A stretch of DNA of 64,000 nt from Sinorhizobium sp. RAC02 (GCF_001713395.1 NZ_CP016450.1:3836501-3900500), one strand, 5' to 3'. Shown: positions 1-11,023, counted from the first letter of the stretch. The notes: generated by a model from the sequence alone, not told the origin. Translations and numbers: made by a program.

Positions 1-977
1 TCTTCATCAGCCACAGCTATGACCAGGTCTTCTCTTCCTATGTGACGATCCCGCCAAGCCTTGAGCCGCGGCCGGGCGAAGACTCGCTGGAGGAGGCGAT
101 GAAGGGTGTCGCAACGCGCGCCCGCGTCGAGCTGCAATCCTTCTCTGTCGAAGGCGAGGCCTTTACCGCCATCATCACCGCGAAGGACCCGATCGACCCG
201 CGCGCGACGCGCTATTTCGACCGGGCCAACGAGTTCGACAAGACCGAGGTCACCGCGACCGAGGACGAAGGCCGCAAGCTGACGCTGACCGGCATCGTCG
301 ACCGGGAGTATTTCCTGTTCGGCACGGACACCAACGGCCGCGACCTCATGGCGCGCGTCATGCTCGGCGGGCAGATCTCGATTGCCGTCGGCCTGCTCGC
401 CAGCCTCGTCTCGCTCGGCATCGGCGTCACCTATGGCGCGATCTCGGGCTATATGGGCGGTCGCGTCGATAATGTGATGATGCGCTTCGTCGAAATCCTC
501 TACTCGCTGCCCTTCGTCTTCCTCGTCGTCGTGCTCGTCGTCTTCTTCGGGCGCAGCTTCGTGCTGATCTTCCTCGTCGTCGGCGCGGTGGAATGGCTCG
601 ACATGGCCCGTATCGTGCGCGGCCAGACGCTGTCGCTCAAGCGGCGCGAGTTCATCGGTGCGGCGGAGGCCTTGGGCCTGACGGACTGGCAGATCATCCG
701 CCGCCACGTCATCCCCAACACGATCGGCCCCGTCGTCATCTTCGTGACGGTCATCGTGCCGAAGGTGATCCTGCTCGAAAGCTTCCTGTCCTTCCTCGGC
801 CTCGGCGTGCAGGCGCCCTTGACGAGCTGGGGCTCGCTGATTGCGGAAGGCGCCAACAACATCCAGTCGGCGCCGTGGCTGCTCATCTTCCCCGCCATCT
901 TCTTCGTCGTCACGCTGTTCTCGCTGAATTTCGTCGGCGATGGCCTGCGTGATGCGTTCGACCCGAAGGATCGCTGA
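1..977 (+). CDS. Dipeptide/oligopeptide ABC transporter permease (OppC/DppC type), 5' end outside window
   Basis: Inner-membrane permease of a peptide-class ABC importer. The reading frame is open from base 3 and runs without break through a GTG at 42, so the gene starts upstream of the window and 42 is probably not the true start. About 324 residues are visible: a soluble stretch of roughly 110 residues, then five or so hydrophobic segments. The EAA loop that docks the ATPase is clear (EAAEALGLTDWQ) and the C-terminus GDGLRDAFDPK is typical of OppC/DppC proteins. The double-ATPase gene starts 1 base after the stop, so the two are one operon. The large soluble part before the membrane domain resembles YejE-type permeases; the exact peptide substrate cannot be read. 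Confidence 0.88.
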   Translation, partial: FISHSYDQVFSSYVTIPPSLEPRPGEDSLEEAMKGVATRARVELQSFSVEGEAFTAIITAKDPIDPRATRYFDRANEFDKTEVTATEDEGRKLTLTGIVDREYFLFGTDTNGRDLMARVMLGGQISIAVGLLASLVSLGIGVTYGAISGYMGGRVDNVMMRFVEILYSLPFVFLVVVLVVFFGRSFVLIFLVVGAVEWLDMARIVRGQTLSLKRREFIGAAEALGLTDWQIIRRHVIPNTIGPVVIFVTVIVPKVILLESFLSFLGLGVQAPLTSWGSLIAEGANNIQSAPWLLIFPAIFFVVTLFSLNFVGDGLRDAFDPKDR

Positions 978-978
978 C

Positions 979-2595
979 ATGGCAGAGACGCAAAACACCA
1001 TGGAACCGATCCTCGCCGTGCGCGGCCTGACGGTGTCCTTCACGACGCCGGATGGCGACGTCAATGCGGTGAAGGGCATCGATCTCGATGTCCGTCCCGG
1101 CGAGACGCTGGCGGTCGTCGGCGAATCCGGTTCCGGCAAGAGCCAGACCATGATGGGCATCATGGGCCTGCTCGCCAGCAATGGCAGGGTTTCGGGTTCG
1201 GCGAAGTATCGCGGCAAGGAGATGGTCGGCCTGCCGCCCAAGGCCTTGAACGATATTCGCGGCGCGAAGATCACCATGATCTTCCAGGAGCCGATGACCT
1301 CGCTCGACCCGCTCTATCCGATCGGCAAGCAGATCGCCGAGGTGATCGTGCATCATCGCGGCGGCACTCGGAAACAGGCACGCCCGAAGGTGCTGGAACT
1401 GCTAAAGCTGGTCGGCATTCCGGATCCGGATCGGCGCATCGACAGCTACCCGCACGAAATGTCGGGCGGTCAGCGGCAGCGCGTCATGATCGCCATGGCG
1501 CTCGCCAACGAGCCGGACATCCTGATCGCCGACGAACCGACGACGGCGCTCGACGTGACGATCCAGGCGCAGATCCTGAAACTGCTCCGGGATCTGCAAA
1601 AACGCTTCGACATGGCGATCGTGCTCATCACGCACGATCTTGGCATCGTGCGGCATTTTGCCGAGCGGGTCGCTGTCATGCGGCGTGGCGAGATCGTCGA
1701 GCAGGGGGCGACGGCGGAGATCTTCGAAAACCCGAAGGCCGACTATACGCGCATGCTGATCGATGCCGAACCGCATGGCCGCAAGGCCGCCCCGGCGGAC
1801 AATGCGCCGATCATCCTCGAAGGCCGCAATGTCGTCGTCGATTACAAGATCGACGGGGGATTGCTCAAGAAACGCGCCTCCACCTTCCGTGCGGTCGACA
1901 ATGTCAGCATCAGCTTGCATGAGGGCCAGACGATCGGCGTCGTGGGGGAATCGGGTTCCGGCAAGTCGACGCTCGGTCGCGCACTGCTACGCCTGATCTC
2001 CAGCAAGGGGGCCTACCGTTTCGGCAGGACGGATATTTCCGACCTCGACCGCAACGGCATGCGGCCGCTCCGGCGCAGCATGCAGGTCGTCTTCCAGGAT
2101 CCCTACGGCTCGCTCTCGCCGCGCCAGACGGTGGGCGAGATCATCACCGAAGGCCTCTATGTGCACGAACCGCAGCTTTCGCGCGCCGACCGCGACAAGC
2201 GGGCGATCGAGGCGCTGAAGGAGGTCGGGCTCGATCCGGCCGCGCGCAACCGCTATCCACACGAGTTCTCCGGTGGCCAGCGGCAGCGTATCGCGATTGC
2301 GCGGGCAATGATCCTGAAGCCGCAGGCGGTTATTCTCGACGAGCCGACCTCGGCACTCGACCGGTCCGTGCAGGGCCAAGTGATCGAGCTTCTGCGCGAT
2401 CTCCAGGCCAAACACGGCCTGTCCTATGTCTTCATCAGCCACGATCTTTCGGTGGTGCGCGCCATGTCCGATTATGTCGTGGTGATGAAGGACGGCAGGA
2501 TCGTCGAGGAGGGGCCAACGGATGCCATTTTCAGCGCGCCGCAGGCGGACTATACCAAGACCCTGATTGGTGCGGCCTACAATATCGGGCCGTAG
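979..2595 (+). CDS. Peptide ABC transporter, fused double ATP-binding protein
   Basis: Cytoplasmic ATPase of the peptide importer, 538 residues, with two complete nucleotide-binding domains in one chain as in YejF and GsiA. Each half has a Walker A ([20 protein letters not shown]), a signature ([16 protein letters not shown]) and a Walker B (LIADEPT, VILDEPT). An upstream in-frame ATG at 940 lies inside the permease gene; the ATG at 979 directly after the permease stop fits the family N-terminus better. A single fused ATPase explains why no second ATPase gene follows. The next gene starts 22 bases downstream. Confidence 0.93.
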   Translation: MAETQNTMEPILAVRGLTVSFTTPDGDVNAVKGIDLDVRPGETLAVVGESGSGKSQTMMGIMGLLASNGRVSGSAKYRGKEMVGLPPKALNDIRGAKITMIFQEPMTSLDPLYPIGKQIAEVIVHHRGGTRKQARPKVLELLKLVGIPDPDRRIDSYPHEMSGGQRQRVMIAMALANEPDILIADEPTTALDVTIQAQILKLLRDLQKRFDMAIVLITHDLGIVRHFAERVAVMRRGEIVEQGATAEIFENPKADYTRMLIDAEPHGRKAAPADNAPIILEGRNVVVDYKIDGGLLKKRASTFRAVDNVSISLHEGQTIGVVGESGSGKSTLGRALLRLISSKGAYRFGRTDISDLDRNGMRPLRRSMQVVFQDPYGSLSPRQTVGEIITEGLYVHEPQLSRADRDKRAIEALKEVGLDPAARNRYPHEFSGGQRQRIAIARAMILKPQAVILDEPTSALDRSVQGQVIELLRDLQAKHGLSYVFISHDLSVVRAMSDYVVVMKDGRIVEEGPTDAIFSAPQADYTKTLIGAAYNIGP

Positions 2596-2617
2596 GCAAA
2601 GAACCGCAGGAGAAGGT

Positions 2618-3760
2618 ATGGCCGAAGGCCGACGTCCGCATATCGTGCTCTTTTCGGGCGGCAGTGCCTGCCGCTCGATCAATCTTGCCCTCTGTTCCCT
2701 GCCGGTCCGCCTCACGCGGGTGGTTCCGGCCTGGGATAGCGGCGGCAGCTCCAAGGTGATCCGCGAAAGCCTGGGCGTGCTCGCCGTCGGCGATATCCGC
2801 CAGGCGCTGATGACCATGGCGCATGGCGAGGGCCGGGCGGGTGACGTGGTGAAAGTCTGCAACGCCCGCATGACCAGCGGCGCCGAAGAGGACGCCCGCA
2901 CGGAGTTCGCGCTCTATGCCGAAGGCCGCCATCCGCTTCTGGAGCGCATGGAGCCGGGCCTGCGCGGCGCGATCCTCAACTACCTGCGCACGTTCCGGGC
3001 GGCGATCGGTCCGGATTTCGATTTCCGCAACGGCAGCATCGGCAACTTCATCCTGACCGGCGCGCATCTCGCTCACAACAGCGACATCAACACGGCGATC
3101 TTCGTCTTCCGAAAGCTGTGCGAGGTCGCCGGCCATGTCTGGCCCTCGACCGCGATCAACGATGTGGCACTTTCGGCCGTGTTGAATGATGGGACACGCA
3201 TCAAGGGGCAGCACCGCCTGACGGCGCTCGGCGATGCCGACAGCGCGACCGGCGTGCGCGAAATCATGCTTTCCGCCGGAGATGGGGCCGCCGTGCCGGC
3301 CAACGAAGCCGTGATCGAAAGCCTGGAAAGTGCGGATGCCATTGTTTTCGGGCCGGGCAGCTTCTTCACCAGCGTGCTTCCGCATTTCCTGGTCGACGGG
3401 ATCGTGCCGGCGATCGTGCGCAACGTGCATGCCCGCCGCGTCTTCCTCGGCAACATCCTGCAATGCCGCGAGACGCGCGGGATGGATGTGGCGCGCATGG
3501 TGGAGGTTGCCGCCGAGGTCTGGCACACCCGAGGCGGGGCGGATGTGCGGCCCTTCACGCATGTTCTTGCGAACCGCCAGATCCTGCCCTTCGAGAAGAC
3601 GGCGGGTTCTTTCGCCTATCTCGGGACCGAGGCCCTGGAGGCTGCGGGTGCGCGACTGGGCGCAGAGGTGGTGATCGGCGAGTTCGAGGATCCATGGCAG
3701 CGCGGCCACCATGACGGTCGCGTGCTTGCGGAAGCGCTCAGCGCGCTTTTGCCGTCGTAA
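2618..3760 (+). CDS. YvcK/CofD-like protein (gluconeogenesis factor family)
   Basis: 380-residue member of the YvcK/CofD superfamily, whose members bind UDP-sugars or transfer phospholactate. Visible family marks are the N-terminal strand and glycine turn (VLFSGGSACRSIN), the NDG segment, and FGPGSFFTS, which corresponds to the GPGSLYTS motif of YvcK. The start at 2618 follows an AGGAGAAGG ribosome binding site. It lies 22 bases after a peptide-transporter ATPase gene and is probably co-transcribed with it, an unusual setting for a family normally found near whiA and rapZ or in F420 synthesis. Its last 23 bases overlap the 3' end of the convergent GGDEF-EAL gene. The biochemical role here is not known. 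Confidence 0.75.
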   Translation: MAEGRRPHIVLFSGGSACRSINLALCSLPVRLTRVVPAWDSGGSSKVIRESLGVLAVGDIRQALMTMAHGEGRAGDVVKVCNARMTSGAEEDARTEFALYAEGRHPLLERMEPGLRGAILNYLRTFRAAIGPDFDFRNGSIGNFILTGAHLAHNSDINTAIFVFRKLCEVAGHVWPSTAINDVALSAVLNDGTRIKGQHRLTALGDADSATGVREIMLSAGDGAAVPANEAVIESLESADAIVFGPGSFFTSVLPHFLVDGIVPAIVRNVHARRVFLGNILQCRETRGMDVARMVEVAAEVWHTRGGADVRPFTHVLANRQILPFEKTAGSFAYLGTEALEAAGARLGAEVVIGEFEDPWQRGHHDGRVLAEALSALLPS

Positions 3761-6410
3761 GGGGCATTCCCGCAGCCGTCATCCAGGCGCGCGCCTTGGC
3801 GAAAGCGAGGAAATCCTCCGCCGCCATCGGTCGGGCAAGGGCATAACCTTGCAGGACATGACAGCCGAGACGGCGCAGCAATTCGGCATGCGCCATCGTC
3901 TCGACACCCTCGGCGACCGTTTCGATGTTGCGCACCTTGCCGATGTCGATGATCGATTGCACCAGGCTTTGCTGCGCGGTCGATTGCGTCAAGGGCTGCA
4001 CCAGCCGCCGGTCGATCTTCAGCCGCTTGGGCGACAGTTCCAGCAGGCTGACGATGGAGGCGTGGCCGCTGCCGAAGTCGTCGATCTCGATCTCGATGCC
4101 GAGCGCCTTGATGTCTTCGATCGCCTGTTTCAATCCGTCGTCCGCCGTATCGAAGGAGATCGATTCCAGGAGTTCGAAGGTCAGCGCGCCGGGGCGAATG
4201 TTCATCGCCTTGAGCTTTTCGATGAGATTTTCGTCCCGCAGGCGCTGGCACGAGACATTGACCGAGACGCGGGCGATGCCCAATCCCTGCGCCTCCCAGC
4301 GCATGGCCTGCAAAAGCGCCTGGCTAAGGATCGCCTCGTCGATCTGGGCGACGACGTTGAGGCTTTCGGCGACCGGCAGGAAAACGTCGGGGGCGACGAA
4401 GCCGCGGGTCGGGTGGTTCCAGCGGGCGAGCGCCTCGACGCCGACGATCTCCAGCGTCTGCGCGTCGAATTGCGGTTGGAAGAAGGGGTGGAATTCTCCC
4501 TGCTCGAGGCCGCGCAGAATGTCGTCGCTGAGCCGCTTCACCTCCACGGTGCGCAGGCGCAGGTCGTCGTTGAACGCCTCGACGCGGTTGCGCCCGCGGC
4601 GCTTGGCCTCGTAAAGGGCGATATCGGCATTGACGAGCAACTGTTCGGTGGATTCCTCCAGGTCATTGCGCGTGGCAATGCCGATGCTTGCACCGATGCG
4701 GCAGTCATGACCCTCGATCGCCATCGGCTCGCTGATTGCCGCGATCAGACGGGCCGAAAGGGCAGCGAAGTCGGCCACGACCGGATCGCGGCGCGAGAGC
4801 AGGACGAATTCGTCGCCGCCGATGCGCGCGATGAAATCCTCGGCCGGCACATGGGCGCGCAGGACGCCGGCCGCCTGTTTCAGCACCTCGTCGCCGGCGG
4901 CGTGGCCGAGCGTGTCGTTGATATCCTTGAAGCGATCGAGGTCGATATGCAGCAGCGTCAGCGGGCGTCCGTCGCCGCTGCCGGCAAGCGCGATCTGCTG
5001 GTCGAGGAAGCGCCGGTTCGGCAGGCGGGTCAGCGCGTCATGCAAAGAATTATGCTCCAGCACGAGGCGCGCTTCCTCCAGTGCACGGTTCTGCGCTTCC
5101 GCCGTCAGCTTCGCCTGCAGCAGATCGGCCTGCAACTGGTTGTCTTGCGTCACGTCCCAGTTGGCGCCGACGATGCGTTTTGCGCCGGAAGTGGCGCGGT
5201 AGGTCATGCCGTGCGCGCGGATGTGGCGGATGCTGCCATCGCTGGCCAAAACGCGGAATTCGGTAATGTAGGGTTTGTCCGCTGCGATAGCGTCGGCGAA
5301 AACGCGTTCGGCCTCCTCGATGTCATCGGGATGCAGTGCCGCGCGCCAGTCCTTGTAGCTGCAAACGGGCTGCGCCGCCGATACGCCGTAGAGTTTTCGC
5401 ATGCGCGCATCCCAGGAGAGCGCCTTGGTCTCGGTATCGTATTCCCACACGCCGACCTTGGAGGCGTCGAGCGCCAGTTGCAGGCGTTGCGAGACGGTTT
5501 CGAGCCTGTCCTCCCGGTCCTGCAGTGCCAGGATATGCCGGTGACGGTCCTTCATCAGGTAGCCGACCCAGAACATCGGCGCGACGATGATGATGGCGAG
5601 CAGCGCAAGGCCGCCGCGAAACAGGCCAAGATCGGCGGACGGCTGGTGCCAACCCTTCAACGGCGCGGCCGACATGGTCCAGATTTCGTGGCCAATATCG
5701 ATGGTCATCACCACCGGTTCAACATCGACGGCCGCGGTCGTGTTGAAGAAGGTGCGCGCCTCGCCGCCATCATGAGCCCGGCTGGAAATGGCGAGCGCGA
5801 CCCGCATGTCACTCTTGAAACCGCTGGCGGAAAACAGTTTCTCAAGGTCGATCACCGCCGATGCGATGCCGAAAAACGCTTTGTCCTTGCCGGCATGGAT
5901 GGGGTAGCGCGCAATCACTCCGCGCCCGCCCTGCACGAGGTCGACCGGGCCGGTGACGATCAGCCGGCCCAGTTCCTTCACCTGCATCGCGGCGGCGCGC
6001 TGCCGTTCGTTCGTGCGATAGTCGAGGCCGAGGCTGCGCTCGTTGCCCTTCAGCGGATAGACCAGGGAGATCACGAAATCCGGCGCAATGGCGAGGCTGC
6101 GCAGCTGGTTGTCCTCGTCGAAGATGCGGCCGGCAAGATCGGCGAAGCGGGCGGGGGGCATGGTGGGTTCAGTGGAGAGCGTGGCGACGAGGCCCTGCAC
6201 CAGCTTGACGTTGCCGAGGATATTGCCCTGTAGGCGCGAGCGGAGGAGACCGAGCTGTTCGGTGGTGAAGGAGCGCAGATACTCTTCCTCCAGCCGGCGC
6301 TTCTGGACATCCGCAAGGAAGACGGCGACCAGCACGGCGAACGCGACGACGATGGCGGGGACATAATATCCCAGCCCCCGGAAGGATGGTGGGGCATGCC
6401 GGTCGGTCAT
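3738..6410 (-). CDS. CHASE-PAS-GGDEF-EAL membrane protein (cyclic-di-GMP synthesis/breakdown)
   Basis: 890-residue inner-membrane sensor protein. A membrane segment near residues 12-31 and another near 270-290 bracket a periplasmic CHASE-type sensor domain containing the LGLDYRTN segment. A PAS domain follows at about 310-420, then GGDEF with an intact GGDEF motif at about residue 531, then EAL with EALARW at about 659. Both output motifs are intact, so the protein could make or break c-di-GMP; which activity dominates cannot be read. It is transcribed alone, converging with the YvcK-like gene. An inverted repeat lies just upstream of its start. Confidence 0.92.
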   Translation of the reverse strand: MTDRHAPPSFRGLGYYVPAIVVAFAVLVAVFLADVQKRRLEEEYLRSFTTEQLGLLRSRLQGNILGNVKLVQGLVATLSTEPTMPPARFADLAGRIFDEDNQLRSLAIAPDFVISLVYPLKGNERSLGLDYRTNERQRAAAMQVKELGRLIVTGPVDLVQGGRGVIARYPIHAGKDKAFFGIASAVIDLEKLFSASGFKSDMRVALAISSRAHDGGEARTFFNTTAAVDVEPVVMTIDIGHEIWTMSAAPLKGWHQPSADLGLFRGGLALLAIIIVAPMFWVGYLMKDRHRHILALQDREDRLETVSQRLQLALDASKVGVWEYDTETKALSWDARMRKLYGVSAAQPVCSYKDWRAALHPDDIEEAERVFADAIAADKPYITEFRVLASDGSIRHIRAHGMTYRATSGAKRIVGANWDVTQDNQLQADLLQAKLTAEAQNRALEEARLVLEHNSLHDALTRLPNRRFLDQQIALAGSGDGRPLTLLHIDLDRFKDINDTLGHAAGDEVLKQAAGVLRAHVPAEDFIARIGGDEFVLLSRRDPVVADFAALSARLIAAISEPMAIEGHDCRIGASIGIATRNDLEESTEQLLVNADIALYEAKRRGRNRVEAFNDDLRLRTVEVKRLSDDILRGLEQGEFHPFFQPQFDAQTLEIVGVEALARWNHPTRGFVAPDVFLPVAESLNVVAQIDEAILSQALLQAMRWEAQGLGIARVSVNVSCQRLRDENLIEKLKAMNIRPGALTFELLESISFDTADDGLKQAIEDIKALGIEIEIDDFGSGHASIVSLLELSPKRLKIDRRLVQPLTQSTAQQSLVQSIIDIGKVRNIETVAEGVETMAHAELLRRLGCHVLQGYALARPMAAEDFLAFAKARAWMTAAGMPLTTAKAR

Positions 6411-6437
6411 CGTGTTTCGTTGATCTCCGCGCTCCAG

Positions 6438-6476
6438 CCCTCGACGACGGTTCGCGCGAGGGTCGGTTGTCGAGGG
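6438..6476 (-). promoter_or_regulatory. Inverted repeat upstream of the GGDEF-EAL gene
   Basis: The arms CCCTCGACGAC (6438-6448) and GTTGTCGAGGG (6466-6476) pair over 11 bases with one mismatch around a 17-base loop. The structure lies 28 bases upstream of the start codon of the c-di-GMP protein on the - strand, so it is probably in the leader RNA or is a protein-binding dyad. No function is assigned. Confidence 0.35.
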
Positions 6477-6626
6477 ACGATGGCAGATGCGGCTTAAATA
6501 TTTACTGACGAAACATGCCCCTCTTCTGTGAGATTACGGGCTCCGCGGCGCGTGCGGGCTTTCCGTTCCGGCCAATTCTGGGGTAGTCCTCGGCACGACC
6601 GAAGTTGCAAATGAAGGCGGGCAGAC

Positions 6627-7520
6627 GTGCCGGGTGAGAAGGACAGGCCAGAAAGCGCGTTCGGCGCGCTGATCAAGGCGATCATCGAGGAGAGCCCGCT
6701 GAAGGCGGCCGGCTTCATCGTCACTATCTATGGCGACGTGGTGGAGCCGCGTGGCGGCGTGGTCTGGACCGGCAACCTCATCGACACCTGCGCCGATGTC
6801 GGCATCAGCGAAACGCTGGTGCGCACCGCCGTCTCGCGGCTCGTCGCCGCCGGGCAGGTGTCGGGCGAGCGCGAGGGGCGCCGTAGCTTTTATCGGCTGG
6901 CAGCGCCGGCGCGTACCGAATTTGCCGCCGCCGCCCGCATGCTTTTCGGCCCGCCGGAAGTGGCCGACTGGCATTTCGTGCAGTTGACGGGCTCGGCGCC
7001 GGACGAGGCGATGCAGGCTCTGGAGCGCGCCGGCCATGCGCGGCTGGGGCCAAGGCTTGCCGTCGGCGCGCGGCCCATGCCCTCCTTGAAACAGCCGGCC
7101 GTGCTCTTCCGGGCGGAGGTTGTGAGCGGCGAAGGCGATCTAGGCGCCTTTGCGGCCGACCACTGGAACCTTGCACAGCACGCGGATGCCTATCGCGGCT
7201 TCATCCGACGGTTCGGGCGGCTTGCCGATCTGCTCGGTGGCGGCGTGCGGCTGGCGGCGGCCGAAAGCCTCGCCGCCCGGCTGGTGCTGGTGCACCAGTT
7301 CCGCCTCGTCGTGCTGCGCGATCCGCGCCTGCCGCAGGCGGCACTACCGGCCGACTGGCCGGGCGACGAGGCGCGGCGGCTTTTCAACGATCTCTACCTT
7401 CGCCTTTCGCCCGAAGCGGACCTGCATGTCGCCCGCCATTTCGTGACGGCGGATGGTGCGCTGCCGGAGGCGAGCGAGGCGACGCTGCGCCGTCTTTCGC
7501 TGTTGCGCGACGCTATCTGA
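6627..7520 (+). CDS. paaX: PaaX-family transcriptional repressor of phenylacetate catabolism
   Basis: 297-residue PaaX protein. The N-terminal winged helix (about residues 30-85, including ISETLVRTAVSRL) is followed by the long PaaX-specific effector region with the WNLAQHADAYRGF segment. In E. coli PaaX represses paa genes and is released by phenylacetyl-CoA. The start is a GTG at 6627 after a GAAGGCGGG sequence; no in-frame ATG fits better. It is transcribed towards the paaJABCDE operon with a 180-base gap. The TGATTC-N27-GAATCA type of PaaX box was not found in this gap. A TetR-type operator lies there instead, so PaaX may act at another site. Confidence 0.9.
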   Translation: MPGEKDRPESAFGALIKAIIEESPLKAAGFIVTIYGDVVEPRGGVVWTGNLIDTCADVGISETLVRTAVSRLVAAGQVSGEREGRRSFYRLAAPARTEFAAAARMLFGPPEVADWHFVQLTGSAPDEAMQALERAGHARLGPRLAVGARPMPSLKQPAVLFRAEVVSGEGDLGAFAADHWNLAQHADAYRGFIRRFGRLADLLGGGVRLAAAESLAARLVLVHQFRLVVLRDPRLPQAALPADWPGDEARRLFNDLYLRLSPEADLHVARHFVTADGALPEASEATLRRLSLLRDAI

Positions 7521-7604
7521 GGCACTTTTCACACGGAAAAACGCAGTTTGTGCTATGATATCGGCTGCTGAAATGAAACATCACAGAATGTGGAGAAATT
7601 GTCA

Positions 7605-7633
7605 TTGATTTGTGACGTGTTGGGTGGTAAATA
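7605..7633 (+). promoter_or_regulatory. Candidate sigma-70 promoter of the paaJABCDE operon
   Basis: TTGATT (7605-7610) and TAAATA (7628-7633) are separated by 17 bases, a good spacing for a housekeeping promoter. The TetR-type operator begins at the next base, so bound repressor would cover the expected transcription start. The assignment rests on motif match and position only. Confidence 0.45.
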
Positions 7634-7651
7634 ACCAACCGATCGGTCGGC
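7634..7651. promoter_or_regulatory. TetR-type operator upstream of paaJ
   Basis: ACCAACCGATCGGTCGGC is an interrupted palindrome with a perfect ACCGATCGGT core. A related 18-mer lies between the divergent paaG and paaN genes (19649-19666). Both have the form of sites bound by TetR-family regulators of paa genes, and a TetR gene lies within the cluster at 16233-16829. The regulator-site pairing is inferred. Confidence 0.6.
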
Positions 7652-7700
7652 GAATGTTTCGGGAGAGGCAAGCCGGCCTTGGGTACAGGGAGGAAACCGC

Positions 7701-8906
<1,206 letters not shown>

Positions 8907-8929
8907 CGCGCAAGCCAGGAGGAAAGACC

Positions 8930-9934
8930 ATGTATGCCCAGATGGTGAAGACCGATGCCGCCCGCGTCCGGTCCCTCGACGAGATGGAACCCCATGAGCG
9001 CGCCTTTCAGGAGCGCGTCGATGCCGGCCAGAAGATCGAGCCGAAGGAATGGATGCCGGAAGGCTACCGCAAGACGCTGGTGCGCCAGATCAGCCAGCAC
9101 GCCCACTCGGAAATCGTCGGCCAGCTGCCGGAAGGCAACTGGATTTCCCGCGCGCCGACCCTTGAGAGGAAGGCGATCCTGCTTGCCAAGGTGCAGGACG
9201 AGGCGGGCCACGGCCTCTACCTCTACTGTGCCGCCGAGACGCTCGGCATCAGCCGCGACCAGATGTACGAGCAGCTGCATTCCGGCAAGGCCAAATATTC
9301 CTCGATCTTCAACTATCCGACGCTGACCTGGGCAGATATCGGCGCGATCGGCTGGCTGGTCGATGGTGCGGCGATCATGAACCAGGTGCCGTTGCAGCGC
9401 TGTTCCTACGGCCCCTATGCGCGGGCCATGGTGCGCATCTGCAAGGAAGAGAGTTTTCACCAGCGCCAGGGTTACGATGCCCTGATGCGCATGGTGAAGG
9501 GCACGCCGGCGCAGAAAGCCATGGTGCAGGATGCGTTGAACCGCTGGTGGTGGCCGTCGCTCATGATGTTCGGCCCCTCGGACGATGCCTCCGTGCACTC
9601 GGCCCAATCGATGGCCTGGAAGATCAAGCAGAATTCCAACGACGAGCTGCGCCAGAAATTCGTCGACCAGACGGTGCCGCAGGCCAAATATCTCGGCCTC
9701 ACCGTGCCGGACCCGGACCTCAAGTGGAACGAGGAGAAGGGCGGCCACGATTTCGGCGAGCCGGACTGGGAAGAATTCTTCAACGTGATCGCCGGCAATG
9801 GCCCCTGCAATGCGGAACGTCTCGACGCCCGCAAGAAGGCCTGGAATGACGGCGCCTGGTTCCGCGACGGCCTGACGGCGCATGCCGAAAAGGCCGCCGA
9901 CCGCCGCGCCGCCGCAAAAATCGCCGCCGAGTAA
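8930..9934 (+). CDS. paaA: Phenylacetyl-CoA 1,2-epoxidase catalytic subunit
   Basis: 334-residue ferritin-fold diiron subunit of the PaaABC(D)E multicomponent monooxygenase, which turns phenylacetyl-CoA into its ring 1,2-epoxide. Ligand-type motifs are intact: Glu61, E91-A-G-H94 and E174-S-F-H177. The ATG at 8930 has a strong AGGAGGAAAG site upstream and gives the canonical N-terminus. The gene is 23 bases after paaJ and 13 bases before paaB. A diverged relative occurs later in the same operon (12725-13480). Confidence 0.96.
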   Translation: MYAQMVKTDAARVRSLDEMEPHERAFQERVDAGQKIEPKEWMPEGYRKTLVRQISQHAHSEIVGQLPEGNWISRAPTLERKAILLAKVQDEAGHGLYLYCAAETLGISRDQMYEQLHSGKAKYSSIFNYPTLTWADIGAIGWLVDGAAIMNQVPLQRCSYGPYARAMVRICKEESFHQRQGYDALMRMVKGTPAQKAMVQDALNRWWWPSLMMFGPSDDASVHSAQSMAWKIKQNSNDELRQKFVDQTVPQAKYLGLTVPDPDLKWNEEKGGHDFGEPDWEEFFNVIAGNGPCNAERLDARKKAWNDGAWFRDGLTAHAEKAADRRAAAKIAAE

Positions 9935-9947
9935 GGGAGAGAGCACG

Positions 9948-10232
9948 ATGTCCAGCGAATGGCCGCTTTGGGAAGTTTTCATCCGGGGCCAGCACGGCCT
10001 CAACCATCGCCACGTCGGCAGCCTGCACGCGCCAGATGCCGAAATGGCGATCAACAATGCCCGCGACGTCTATACGCGCCGGAACGAGGGCGTCAGCATC
10101 TGGGTGGTGCGGTCTTCCGAGATCACCGCCAGTGCCCCCTCGGAAAAGGGCCCGCTGTTCGACCCGTCGAATTCCAAGGTCTACCGTCACCCGACCTTCT
10201 TCGACATTCCGGATGAAGTGGGGCACATGTGA
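9948..10232 (+). CDS. paaB: Phenylacetyl-CoA epoxidase subunit PaaB
   Basis: 94-residue small subunit of the phenylacetyl-CoA epoxidase, which bridges PaaAC heterodimers in larger assemblies. The N-terminus WPLWEVFIRGQHGLNHRHVG and the segment INNARDVYTRRNEGVSIWVV are family hallmarks. The ATG at 9948 follows AAGGGAGAGAG. Its TGA shares one base with the paaC ATG (TGATG), which suggests translational coupling. Confidence 0.96.
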   Translation: MSSEWPLWEVFIRGQHGLNHRHVGSLHAPDAEMAINNARDVYTRRNEGVSIWVVRSSEITASAPSEKGPLFDPSNSKVYRHPTFFDIPDEVGHM

Positions 10233-11014
10233 TGGCGACCGCAGCACTTGAACCGGCGGTCGATCAGGCCGCGTTTCTCGAATTCCTTTTGCGCATCGGC
10301 GATAATGCGCTGATCCTCGGTCACCGCGTCTCCGAATGGTGCGGCCATTCTCCGGCTCTGGAGGAGGATATCGCGCTCGCCAATACCGCGCTCGACCTGA
10401 TAGGCCAGACGCAGCTCTGGCTCGGCCTTGCCGGCGAGGTGGAGGGCAAGGGCCGCTCGGCGGACGATCTTGCCTATCTGCGCGACGGCTACGACTTCCG
10501 CAATATCCTGCTGGTCGAGCGCCCAAACGGCGATTTCGGCAAGACGCTGATGCGGCAGTTTCTGTTCGATGCCTGGCACTACCTGCTCTTGAAGGCGCTG
10601 AAAGGCTCGACGGAGACGCGTATCGCGGAGATCGCGGAAAAGGCCTTCAAGGAGGTCTCCTACCATCTCGACCGCAGCCGCGACCTCGTCATCCGCCTCG
10701 GCGACGGCACGGCGGAAAGCCATCGCCGCATGCAGGAGGCGCTGGACGATCTCTGGCCCTATACCGGCGAGATGTTCGCCGCCGACGCGGTGGACGCGGC
10801 ACTCGTGGAAGCCGGGATCATTCCGGAACCGCAGAGCCTCAAGGCCGGCTGGGACGAGATTGTAGCCGAGGCGCTGGCCGAAGGCACGCTGAAGAAACCC
10901 GCCGACGGCTACATGCACAAGGGCGGCCGGCGCGGCGTGCACACCGAGCATCTCGGCTTCATCCTGTCCGAAATGCAGTTCCTCCAGCGCGCCTATCCGG
11001 GCGCTACCTGGTAG
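10232..11014 (+). CDS. paaC: Phenylacetyl-CoA epoxidase structural subunit PaaC
   Basis: 260-residue ferritin-fold partner of PaaA, a structural subunit that lacks a working diiron site in characterised enzymes. Recognisable parts are LRIGDNALILGHRVSEWCGH near the N-terminus and the C-terminal GGRRGVHTEHLGFILSEMQ. The ATG at 10232 overlaps the paaB stop by one base, and paaD starts nine bases after its stop. Confidence 0.96.
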   Translation: MATAALEPAVDQAAFLEFLLRIGDNALILGHRVSEWCGHSPALEEDIALANTALDLIGQTQLWLGLAGEVEGKGRSADDLAYLRDGYDFRNILLVERPNGDFGKTLMRQFLFDAWHYLLLKALKGSTETRIAEIAEKAFKEVSYHLDRSRDLVIRLGDGTAESHRRMQEALDDLWPYTGEMFAADAVDAALVEAGIIPEPQSLKAGWDEIVAEALAEGTLKKPADGYMHKGGRRGVHTEHLGFILSEMQFLQRAYPGATW

Positions 11015-11023
11015 GAGGCGGTC

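Noticed and set aside
3711..6233. Long + strand open frame opposite the GGDEF-EAL gene
   Set aside because: The - strand frame has complete CHASE, PAS, GGDEF and EAL domains; the + strand frame has no recognisable domain.
7521..7700. Search for an E. coli-type PaaX box in the paaX-paaJ gap
   Set aside because: No TGATTC/GAATCA pair at the expected spacing was found; only the TetR-type dyad is convincing.
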